NCBI GenBank assembly: GCA_963922715.1
Contig: CAWUJT010000032.1
Coordinates: forward strand, 1-20,609
Source of the DNA: CAWUJT01 sp963922715
GTDB lineage: Bacteria > Pseudomonadota > Alphaproteobacteria > Rhodobacterales > Rhodobacteraceae
DNA: 20,609 bases
Reading direction: 5' to 3'
Part shown: piece after piece, positions 15,401-20,609 of the stretch
Layout of the letters: each line of letters starts with the position of its first letter
How positions within the stretch are numbered: position 1 is the stretch's first letter
Made by a program: the position numbers and the translations under genes
Notes under the pieces: model-generated
The model's input: only the letters and a program-made list of their open reading frames with translations
Database searches by the model: none
What the model was told of the DNA's origin: nothing

Positions 15401-15754
15401 GGTGGAAGCATTGATCAGCGGGGAATGAGACCTGCCCAAATGATCACTCCATGCACTGGGGGCAATTTTGTCTTCGATCAGATCATCGATGGTTGCGGCA
15501 TCGGGCACGCGCAAAAGCGCCTCGGCCAAACACATCAGCGCGACACCTTCCTCAGACGATAGGCCATATTCGCTCAAGAACAGCTCCATCAGACTGGGGC
15601 GCGCCTGGGTTCTGATCTCATGCACAAGGTCCGTGCCGATCTTTGACATGCGGGCGCGCTCTTGCTGCGATACATTCAGCACATCCAAAAGCTCTGCTGT
15701 GATTTGTGTTTCATCGGCGAAGGCAGCAGATCGGATTTTGTCGCGTTGGTCCAT
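12443..15754 (-). CDS. putA: Bifunctional proline dehydrogenase / P5C dehydrogenase (PutA)
   Basis: PutA oxidises proline to pyrroline-5-carboxylate with FAD and then to glutamate with NAD. The 1103-residue chain has an N-terminal helical arm, a proline dehydrogenase barrel (about 130-475) and an aldehyde dehydrogenase part (about 540-970). The barrel shows QAYSKRALPVIDWL, RLVKGAYWDTEIK, YEFQRLHGMGEAL and RRLLENGANSSFVNQIVD. The dehydrogenase part shows SPWNFPLAIFTGQIAAAL, Glu751 in AETGG and the catalytic Cys785 in SAGQRCSALR. A tail of about 130 residues ends with the conserved CVDTTAAGGNAELL, suggesting a short version of the type B C-terminal domain. There is no ribbon-helix-helix DNA-binding domain, so regulation must come from elsewhere, plausibly the divergent Lrp gene. 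The start lies three bases after the ornithine cyclodeaminase stop. Confidence 0.96.
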   Translation of the reverse strand: MDQRDKIRSAAFADETQITAELLDVLNVSQQERARMSKIGTDLVHEIRTQARPSLMELFLSEYGLSSEEGVALMCLAEALLRVPDAATIDDLIEDKIAPSAWSDHLGRSHSPLINASTWALMLTGRVLDDRGQGIAANLRGLIKRVGEPVIRTAVGHAMREMGRQFVLGETIAKAMARAAAMEAKGYLYSYDMLGEAARTEADAHRYHVAYAQAITEIAQKATGSDITQNPGISIKLSALHPRYEPLQRCRVREDLVPRVMSLVSLAKSAQIGLNIDAEEAARLDLSLDIIDALLSDPALEGWDGFGVVVQAYSKRALPVIDWLYSRARVLDRRIMVRLVKGAYWDTEIKLAQVEGLPGFPVFTQKAATDISYLACAKRLFDYADRIYPQFATHNAHTVAAVLEMAPTDTAYEFQRLHGMGEALHANVLARSGKPCRIYAPVGAHKDLLAYLVRRLLENGANSSFVNQIVDTAIPADVVAKDPIDTLAGQPSAQIKTPQRLFAPERVNAKGYDISDPCVLAKLIADRDHFKPNKGIKEAHSHPVINPATGTKIGYVGFTAPQEAEAVLSNLMPWTVPVQKRAKILRRAADLYEDHTPELFALLTHEAGKTLMDCIGELREAVDFLRYYAAQAVQQPGMPRGTFVCISPWNFPLAIFTGQIAAALSVGNAVLAKPAETTSLVATRAVALLHEAGVPKDALALVCGEGATLGPALCAHPKTAGIAFTGSTATAQAIHRAMAAHLPSDTPLIAETGGINAMIVDSTALLEQAVQDIVTSAFQSAGQRCSALRMLYVQDDIAEDLKVMLFGAMEALVIGDPTDPAVDIGPVINAQAKARIDTYIAAAKAKGAVLKQIQAPDRGTFVGPAVITVSGITEVTQEVFGPVLHIATFRAEELDAVIEDINATGYGLTFGLHTRIDGRIQHIIDQVHVGNLYVNRNQIGAVVGSQPFGGHGLSGTGPKAGGPRYLSAFCASALPTPAPKQLPGPTGESNTYRIHPQNGIFCAGPGEALANQQARQAQALGCCDVTIAPEATPDDVAKAEQINVVLHWGSPDRAWREACARRDGSIVKLVTSKDLDLDLTTEQVVCVDTTAAGGNAELLGANA

Positions 15755-15757
15755 GTC

Positions 15758-16810
15758 TTACGCTTCTTTGGCGCGGATGATCATCCCATAAAGATCCCGA
15801 GGGTCATCTGGATCGGCAATCATATCCAGACTCTGGAAGGTGTCGTGGTCCTGTAGGCGCTGATGTACATAGCGCAGTGCAGAGAAATCTTCCGTAGCAA
15901 AACCAACACTGTCAAACAGCGTGATTTGTCTGTCTGACCGGCGGCCTGGTTCTTGGTTAGTAATTACTTTCCAAAGCTCTGTCACAGGATGATCGGGCGC
16001 TAATTGTTGTATCTCCCCTTCTATGCGGGTTTGTTCTGGATATTCAACGAAAATATCGGACCGCAACAAGATGTCTTTGTGCAGTTCCGTTTTGCCAGGG
16101 CAATCCCCGCCGATGGCATTGATGTGCTGACCGGCCCCAACCATGTTATCTGTCAGAATTGTCGCAAACTGTTTGTCAGCCGTGCAGGTCGTGATGATTT
16201 CTGCACCCACCACTGCCTCTTCTGGCGAGGTGCAGGTGATGATCTCAAGACCAGAGTCTTGCAAATTGCGTGCCGCCTTTTCTGTTGCCCTGGCGTCTTG
16301 ATCGTACAAACGTACAGCCCCAATCCCTAGGACCTTTTGAAAGCCAAGAGCTTGGAATTCACATTGGGCTCCATTGCCGATAATCGCCATAGTGCGGGCA
16401 TGTTTTGGGGCCAGATATTTTGCGGCGATCGTCGACATGGCCGCGGTGCGCAGGGCCGTCAGGATTGTCATTTCCGACAGAAGAATCGGATAGCCTGTGT
16501 CAACACGGGCCAACAGACCAAAAGCTGTGACGGTCTGATAACCCCGCGCCATATTGGCTGGATGGCCGTTCACATATTTGAAACCATAGGTGATACCATC
16601 AGAGGTGGGCATCAGCTCGATCACGCCCTCCTCGGAATGGGCCGGGATGCGCGGTGTCTTGAGAAACGCGGGCCAACGTTTGTAATCGGCCTCAATCACC
16701 TCTGCAATACCTGCGATCATCTCGGGCACGCTAATGCGGTTCACAAGCTGCATCATGTGATCGACACTGACAAAGGGCACCATAGCAAGGGGAGAGGGCA
16801 GGGGGGGCAT
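15758..16810 (-). CDS. ocd: Ornithine cyclodeaminase
   Basis: This enzyme converts ornithine directly to proline and ammonia with bound NAD. The 350-residue product belongs to the OCD/mu-crystallin family. It shows GFKYVNGHPANMARG with the substrate-binding lysine, the Rossmann loop IGNGAQCEFQALGF, the catalytic aspartate at about residue 236 in INAIGGDCPGKTEL, and VEYPEQTRIEGEIQQ. The closing DSVGFATEDFSALRY is also typical of true OCDs rather than alanine dehydrogenase relatives. I start at ATG 16810, where AAAGG (16820-16824, minus strand) lies nine bases ahead. A TTG 13 codons upstream would overlap the arginase gene. It sits between arginase (13-base gap) and putA (3-base gap), so its substrate and product are supplied and consumed by its neighbours. 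Confidence 0.94.
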   Translation of the reverse strand: MPPLPSPLAMVPFVSVDHMMQLVNRISVPEMIAGIAEVIEADYKRWPAFLKTPRIPAHSEEGVIELMPTSDGITYGFKYVNGHPANMARGYQTVTAFGLLARVDTGYPILLSEMTILTALRTAAMSTIAAKYLAPKHARTMAIIGNGAQCEFQALGFQKVLGIGAVRLYDQDARATEKAARNLQDSGLEIITCTSPEEAVVGAEIITTCTADKQFATILTDNMVGAGQHINAIGGDCPGKTELHKDILLRSDIFVEYPEQTRIEGEIQQLAPDHPVTELWKVITNQEPGRRSDRQITLFDSVGFATEDFSALRYVHQRLQDHDTFQSLDMIADPDDPRDLYGMIIRAKEA

Positions 16811-16823
16811 GGGTATTGGCCTT

Positions 16824-17768
16824 TCAGTATCTACGGGTAGGTTTATCAAGTACAGTGCGCCCCATCAAAGAGGCCGTTAATTCCACCATAAGCTGTGCTG
16901 TGCGTCCGCGTTCATCCAAAGAGGGGTTGAGTTCAACCAGATCAAGAGACGTCACCAAACCGCTGTCATGCAGCAGCTCCATCACCAGATGCGCTTCGCG
17001 AAATGTTGCGCCCCCAGGTACCGTTGTGCCGACAGCACAGGCAATCTCTGGATCGAGAAAGTCAACGTCGAGGCTGACATGGAGGCGGCCTTTGGCCTTG
17101 GTCACCCGGTCTAAAAAACGCGACAGGGGTTTTGCGATGCCTTGTTCATCAATTGCACGCATATCGTATGTCTCGATGCGCAAGTCAGAGATCAACGCAC
17201 GTTCCATTTGATCGACTGAACGCAGGCCGATCATGCAGATATTTTCAGCTTGCACGCTTTGTTTTAACGGCGGGAACCACGGGCTGAAGCCTTCCAATCC
17301 CAGCAAATAGGCCATCGGCACACCATGGAGGTTGCCGCTTTGTGTTGTTTCCAGTCGATGCAAATCGGGATGGGCATCCAGCCAAAGCACAAAGAAGGGC
17401 TGCCCCAGATGGTCGGCATGTTGGGCCAGGGCTTGAATGGACCCCGCGGCCACTGAATGATCACCACCAAGAATGATTGGCATATCAGAATTTTGAGCTG
17501 CCGCATATGTTGCCTCTGAGATGGCCTCGATCCAACCGTGTGTTTCGCCAAGTCGCTTGACCTTTGGATTGCTATGTTGTGGGATCTTGCGCGGTCTAGG
17601 GCTGAGGTTACCACGATCTTCGACCTCGATCCCTAGGGAGACAAGCGCCTCTTGAAGCGCTGCCGTGCGAAACGCATCCGGCCCCATTAGACAGCCACGC
17701 CTGTTTGTGCCCGATTGCACCGGCGCCCCAATCAAAGTGCATGTTTTGTGTTTGCGCAGATTACCCAT
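16824..17768 (-). CDS. Arginase
   Basis: Arginase hydrolyses arginine to ornithine and urea with a two-manganese centre. The 314-residue product has the full ureohydrolase metal set: GGDHSVAAGS (His104), DAHPD (Asp131, His133, Asp135) and SLDVDFLDP (Asp234, Asp236), plus SGNLHGVP for substrate guanidinium/alpha-carboxylate recognition. Near the C-terminus SLDLVELNPSLDERGRTA is typical of arginases rather than agmatinases, and the ornithine cyclodeaminase next door supports arginase. I use the ATG at 17768, which gives MGNLRKHKTCTLIGAPVQSG and a normal family length; its ribosome site is weak. An ATG at 17840 would add 24 odd hydrophobic residues and run into the operator-like palindrome. Urease genes to use the urea are not in this window. 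Confidence 0.92.
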   Translation of the reverse strand: MGNLRKHKTCTLIGAPVQSGTNRRGCLMGPDAFRTAALQEALVSLGIEVEDRGNLSPRPRKIPQHSNPKVKRLGETHGWIEAISEATYAAAQNSDMPIILGGDHSVAAGSIQALAQHADHLGQPFFVLWLDAHPDLHRLETTQSGNLHGVPMAYLLGLEGFSPWFPPLKQSVQAENICMIGLRSVDQMERALISDLRIETYDMRAIDEQGIAKPLSRFLDRVTKAKGRLHVSLDVDFLDPEIACAVGTTVPGGATFREAHLVMELLHDSGLVTSLDLVELNPSLDERGRTAQLMVELTASLMGRTVLDKPTRRY

Positions 17769-17832
17769 AAATATACAATACTGCTTTCTGCGCCACAAAA
17801 GGACCATCAGGATTGCACAAAATAGGATATTT

Positions 17833-17864
17833 ACTTTCATTTTTGGTAAGCAAAATGATAAAGT
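17833..17864. promoter_or_regulatory. Palindromic operator candidate between arginase and the Lrp-family regulator
   Basis: The core CATTTT (17838-17843) and AAAATG (17852-17857) are inverted repeats separated by eight bases. They are flanked by ACTTT (17833-17837) and AAAGT (17860-17864), making an imperfect 32-bp palindrome. It lies just before the regulator ATG and about 65 bases upstream of the arginase start. That is where an autoregulating Lrp/AsnC protein controlling both genes would be expected to bind. Confidence 0.55.
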
Positions 17865-17870
17865 GAGAAG

Positions 17871-18299
17871 ATGCGTCCCTTAGACCAAATCGATCGTGAT
17901 CTGATTGCGCTTTTGAAGCATAATGCGCGTGCCTCTATCACAGAGCTGTCAGCGGGCTTGGGACTGTCGCGTGTCACGGTGAAATCCCGCATGACCGCCC
18001 TGAGGGCAGAGGGGATTATCCACCGCTTTACCATCGACGTGTCGGCCGCCGCAGATCACGACGTGATCCGCGCTGTATCTCTTTTGGAGATCCGATTGGC
18101 AAAAGTTCAAAACGTTTATCGCGCGCTTGGCCGAATACCGGAGCTTACAAGCCTTTACACAACCAATGGCAAATGGGCTGTTGTTGCGAACTCTGAGACG
18201 CAAACCCTTGCCGCCTTTGATCGCCTTCTCAATCGCCTTGGGCAGATTGATGGCGTAATCAATGTCGAGACTTGCCTGTTGCTGACGCGCCTACAATAG
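17871..18299 (+). CDS. Lrp/AsnC-family transcriptional regulator
   Basis: The 142-residue product has the family layout. An N-terminal winged helix-turn-helix comes first (LDQIDRDLIALLKHNARAS, then LSAGLGLSRVTVKSRMTAL at about 26-44). A C-terminal ligand-binding/oligomerisation (RAM) domain follows from about residue 60, with SLYTTNGKWAVVANSETQTL and VINVETCLLL. It is divergent from the arginase-ocd-putA operon. By analogy with Lrp-type regulators of arginine/ornithine catabolism in other alphaproteobacteria, it probably activates this operon in response to arginine, ornithine or proline. That role is inferred from position only. ATG 17871 is preceded by GTGAGAAG and overlaps no other gene. 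It could equally regulate the ABC transporter downstream. Confidence 0.92.
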   Translation: MRPLDQIDRDLIALLKHNARASITELSAGLGLSRVTVKSRMTALRAEGIIHRFTIDVSAAADHDVIRAVSLLEIRLAKVQNVYRALGRIPELTSLYTTNGKWAVVANSETQTLAAFDRLLNRLGQIDGVINVETCLLLTRLQ

Positions 18300-18309
18300 T
18301 TACAATAGT
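18292..18309. repeat. Tandem 9-bp repeat across the regulator stop codon
   Basis: TACAATAGT occurs twice in direct succession. The first copy contains the TAG stop of the Lrp-family gene, so the second copy lies just outside the coding region. Probably a replication-slippage duplication; a TTGACA follows at 18311. Confidence 0.5.
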
Positions 18310-18476
18310 TTTGACACGCCCCGTATTCTTATCCGATATCTTTATGGGCTTGAAGGAATTGACTGAACCGCTCTTGAAAAGCTGCTTTATGGAAGTTTCA
18401 ACGCGTCGCGATTGATGTGTTCTTCTGGCGTGCGGGCTCATAGATTATTTTAAGTCCACGTGAAAATTTGAAAAAA

Positions 18477-18485
18477 TGTTACAAT
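18477..18485 (+). promoter_or_regulatory. Candidate extended -10 promoter for the ABC transporter operon
   Basis: TGTTACAAT fits an extended -10 pattern (TGnTAnAAT) about 100 bases ahead of the first permease gene. No good -35 hexamer precedes it. A separate TTGACA at 18311-18316 lacks a matching -10 at proper spacing. The rest of the 284-base gap 18300-18583 shows no supported gene. Confidence 0.25.
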
Positions 18486-18498
18486 CCCTTCAAAAAAG

Positions 18499-18543
18499 AG
18501 ACACACATCTCACATAACTGTGAGTCTATTGGGGATGGTGTCT
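18499..18543 (+). promoter_or_regulatory. Nested hairpin in the leader of the ABC transporter operon
   Basis: CTCACA (18509-18514) and TGTGAG (18519-18524) form a perfect 6-bp stem with a 4-base loop. An outer AGACAC (18499-18504) can pair with GTGTCT (18538-18543). The structure would lie in the untranslated leader if transcription starts near the candidate promoter. The inner palindrome could alternatively be a protein operator. No U-tract follows. Confidence 0.35.
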
Positions 18544-18583
18544 ACAATTTGCGTACGCCAATAGCTGCTCAAAGGCGATATCT

Positions 18584-19510
18584 ATGTTGGTTTATTGTTT
18601 ACGCGTATTTGCAAAAACAGTACTAACGCTTTTTATTATCATAACTTTGGTTTTTTTCGCGACCCGGCTTTCCGGCAGCCCACTTGAAACATTTTTGGGA
18701 GAGGGGCTGACAGCAGAAGATCGAGAGTTGATGATCACCTACTTCGGTCTCGATGGCTCACTCTGGGAGCAATACTGGCGCTATATACGCGGTGTGGTTC
18801 AAGGGAATTTTGGTTTATCCTTTTTGGAACGTCGCCCCGTGGCCGAGATTGTGGCCGAACGGATTGGACCCTCCTTGCAGCTTTTGGCCGCGTCTTTGTT
18901 GCTGACCATCACAGTGGCCATCCCCCTGGGCGTGCTGGCGGCGCTCTACCGGCACAATTGGGTTGGAAGCGCGATTATGGCATTGGCCTTTGTGGGCTAT
19001 GCCGTGCCCAATTTTGTGATCGCCACATTCATGGTTTTGGTGTTTGCCTTCACGCTGAATTGGTTGCCTGTGGTGGGCAATGGATCATGGGCACATTTCA
19101 TTATGCCGACACTTGCGATGTCGGGCGTATTAATTGCGGCGCTTACACGCTTCACCCGCAATGCAATGCTTGACGTTCTGGGGCAAGATTTCATGCGCAC
19201 CGCCCGCGCAAAGGGGTTACCAGAGACGGTGGTGGTTCTCAAACACGGGCTGCGAAATGCCGGCGTGACGGTGCTTTCGGTGCTGGGGTTGCAAATCGCA
19301 GGGCTTGCGGCCTCGGGCAATGTTGTGGTGGAGGCGATCTTTTCGTGGCCGGGCATCGGTGAGTTGCTGGTCAGCGCGGCCATCACGCGCGACTATCCCG
19401 TACTGCAATTCGGGGTGATCGTTGTTTCGGTGTTTGTTGTGACGATCAACGCGCTGACCGACATCGCCTATGCGATTGCCGATCCACGCATCCGGCTGGC
19501 GAAGGCCTGA
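18584..19510 (+). CDS. ABC transporter permease, DppB/OppB type
   Basis: This 308-residue inner-membrane protein is the first permease of a peptide/nickel/opine-type (PepT family) importer. It has about six helices. Typical points are the N-terminal helix followed by TRLSGSPLETFLG, QYWRYIRGVVQGNFGLSF, and a coupling (EAA-type) region around FMRTARAKGLPETVVVLKHGLRNA that contacts the ATPase. After it comes VVVEAIFSWPGIGELLVSA, a conserved DppB stretch. AAAGGCG lies seven bases ahead of ATG 18584. The second permease starts four bases after its stop, so the two are coupled and would form a heterodimeric channel. The substrate cannot be told from the permease alone. Confidence 0.93.
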   Translation: MLVYCLRVFAKTVLTLFIIITLVFFATRLSGSPLETFLGEGLTAEDRELMITYFGLDGSLWEQYWRYIRGVVQGNFGLSFLERRPVAEIVAERIGPSLQLLAASLLLTITVAIPLGVLAALYRHNWVGSAIMALAFVGYAVPNFVIATFMVLVFAFTLNWLPVVGNGSWAHFIMPTLAMSGVLIAALTRFTRNAMLDVLGQDFMRTARAKGLPETVVVLKHGLRNAGVTVLSVLGLQIAGLAASGNVVVEAIFSWPGIGELLVSAAITRDYPVLQFGVIVVSVFVVTINALTDIAYAIADPRIRLAKA

Positions 19511-19514
19511 GCGT

Positions 19515-20396
19515 ATGAGCGCGGTGGCCACATATCTTTCCCGCAATGGTTTGGCCACCCTTTGGACTGAGGCAAACTGGATCCAGCGCGCGGCCGCGAT
19601 CATTGGTATTCTGCTTATTCTCGCGGCCATTCTGGCACCTTTCATCGCCCCTTTCGATCCCTTGAAGCAGTCGCTGATCTCTCGCCTGCGCCCGCCTTTG
19701 GGCTTTGAGCGATTTAAAGAGGGCTATTGGCTGGGCACGGATGAGCTTGGGCGCGATGTGCTTTCGCGCACGCTTTATGGCTTGCGGCTTACACTGGGGC
19801 TGGCGCTTTTGGGGGCCTGTATTGGGCTTGTGATCGGCGGCACGCTGGGTCTGATCGCGGGGCTGCGCCGCGGCTGGGCAGAGGATGTGATCATGGGGGC
19901 CGTCGATATTCAAATCGCCGTGCCCTTTACGCTGGTCGCGCTCTTGATCCTGGCTATTTTCGGTTCTTCCTTGACCGTGATGATCTGTGTGCTTGGCGTT
20001 TATGGCTGGGAGCAATACGCCCGAATTGTCCGTGCAGAGGTGCGCCGGATCACCGCCATGCCATTTATCGAGGCGGCGCGCGCCAGCGGCGGTGGTGCGG
20101 GTTACATCGCCACGCGCCATGTTCTGCCCAATATCGTCTCACCTCTGGTGGTGCAATTTACCCTGTCGCTGTCGAACATTGTGATTCTGGAATCCACCCT
20201 GTCCTTCCTGGGCCTTGGCGTGCAACCGCCCACAGCCACGCTGGGGTCCATGGTGGGCTATGGCCGCGATTATATGCCAACGGCCCCCTGGATGGTGCTG
20301 ATGCCCGCGATTGCCATCATCCTTTTGACCTTTTCCGTGCAGATCCTCGGCGATTGGTTGCGAGACCGCGCCGATGTCCGTCTGCGCGCCCGATAA
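19515..20396 (+). CDS. ABC transporter permease, DppC/OppC type
   Basis: The 293-residue partner permease has the DppC N-terminal extension and first helix. PFDPLKQSLISRLRPPLG and YWLGTDELGRDVLSRTLYGLR follow, the hallmark stretch of this family. The cytoplasmic coupling loop reads ITAMPFIEAARASGGGAGYIA and is followed by HVLPNIVSPLVV, then ILESTLSFLGLGVQPPTATLG. About six helices are expected. ATG 19515 is used because GAAGG (19501-19505) precedes it and it follows the dppB-like stop by four bases. An earlier in-frame start at 19470 would lie inside the upstream gene. The binding-protein gene begins 46 bases downstream; ATPase genes probably follow beyond the window. Confidence 0.93.
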   Translation: MSAVATYLSRNGLATLWTEANWIQRAAAIIGILLILAAILAPFIAPFDPLKQSLISRLRPPLGFERFKEGYWLGTDELGRDVLSRTLYGLRLTLGLALLGACIGLVIGGTLGLIAGLRRGWAEDVIMGAVDIQIAVPFTLVALLILAIFGSSLTVMICVLGVYGWEQYARIVRAEVRRITAMPFIEAARASGGGAGYIATRHVLPNIVSPLVVQFTLSLSNIVILESTLSFLGLGVQPPTATLGSMVGYGRDYMPTAPWMVLMPAIAIILLTFSVQILGDWLRDRADVRLRAR

Positions 20397-20442
20397 TCAT
20401 AACGAGGTGTAAGTGCCCGCCATTCAACCACTGGAGAAACTG

Positions 20443-20609
20443 ATGAAACATCTTCTACTGACCACCGCTGTTGGCCTTATGGCCACAACTGCTTTTGCCC
20501 AAGAGATCACTGTGGGCGCGGCCAATGTCTCAAGTTATCTTGACCCAGGCCGTGATCACTCGAATGTAGGCTCACAGTTCTATTACAACGCGTTTGATAC
20601 GCTGATTGA
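20443..20609 (+). CDS. Extracellular solute-binding protein (SBP_bac_5 type), 3' truncated by window
   Basis: Only the first 55 codons are present. MKHLLLTTAVGLMATTAFA is a clear Sec signal peptide with a likely AFA-Q cleavage site. The mature start EITVGAANVSSYLDPGRDH, followed by QFYYNAFDTLI, matches the beginning of family 5 binding proteins, where a 'yNvyDtLv' segment is typical. It would capture the substrate in the periplasm for the two upstream permeases. CTGGAGAA precedes ATG 20443. Finding the binding protein after the permeases rather than first is a less common gene order. The substrate (peptide, opine, arginine-derived compound or other) cannot be inferred from this fragment. Confidence 0.85.
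   Translation, partial: MKHLLLTTAVGLMATTAFAQEITVGAANVSSYLDPGRDHSNVGSQFYYNAFDTLI

Noticed and set aside
16811..16849. TTG start for ornithine cyclodeaminase at 16849
   Set aside because: It would overlap the arginase gene by 26 bases; ATG 16810 has an AAAGG site nine bases ahead.
17769..17840. Arginase start at ATG 17840
   Set aside because: It adds 24 residues foreign to the family, reaches into the operator-like palindrome and has no clear ribosome site.
18344..18415. 23-codon reading frame MGLKELTEPLLKSC... in the gap before the ABC operon
   Set aside because: No ribosome binding site and no recognisable leader-peptide composition; likely chance.
1..20609. CRISPR arrays, insertion sequences, tRNA or rRNA genes
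   Set aside because: No spaced repeats, transposase motifs, terminal inverted repeats or RNA gene signatures were seen on either strand by eye.

Overview
The window looks like chromosomal DNA from an alphaproteobacterium, most likely of the Rhodobacterales (Roseobacter-type). This rests on the family variants present: a eukaryote-like NADP isocitrate dehydrogenase, a tandem glycine riboswitch ahead of gcvTHP, a long PutA without an N-terminal DNA-binding domain, and an Lrp-controlled arginase/ornithine cyclodeaminase pair. No mobile element, CRISPR array, tRNA or rRNA gene was recognised.

Layout. (1) 1-2140 is an accessory-looking, visibly AT-richer stretch with three unassigned genes: the 3' end of an unknown gene, a small lipoprotein, and a protein with a pilin-like N-terminus joined to an acidic, probably beta-rich domain. 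(2) 2141-3355 is icd, followed by an intrinsic terminator that runs into the 3' end of the convergent pair yqaA-like/dsbB (3371-4437, minus strand). (3) 4664-7756 is a tightly coupled four-gene operon: PAP2 phosphatase, polyprenyl-phosphate glycosyltransferase, small LABN membrane protein and GT39-type glycosyltransferase. The set suggests lipid A or LPS-core dephosphorylation and sugar addition. (4) 7840-12425 is a tandem glycine riboswitch followed by gcvT-gcvH-gcvP. (5) 12443-17768 on the minus strand is an arginase-ornithine cyclodeaminase-putA operon, a complete arginine to ornithine to proline to glutamate route. A divergent Lrp/AsnC regulator (17871-18299) faces it across a palindromic intergenic region. 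(6) 18584 to the end is the start of an oligopeptide/opine-type ABC importer operon: two permeases and the first 55 codons of a binding protein.

The central part is dominated by amino-acid catabolism. Glycine is broken down by the glycine cleavage system under riboswitch control, and arginine and proline are funnelled to glutamate. The two operons converge, and their stop codons sit in the two arms of one short hairpin. No unequivocally new system is evident. The best candidates for a closer look are the pilin-like fusion protein, the PAP2 enzyme with an altered motif in the envelope operon, and the compact arginine-to-glutamate operon with its operator-like palindrome.
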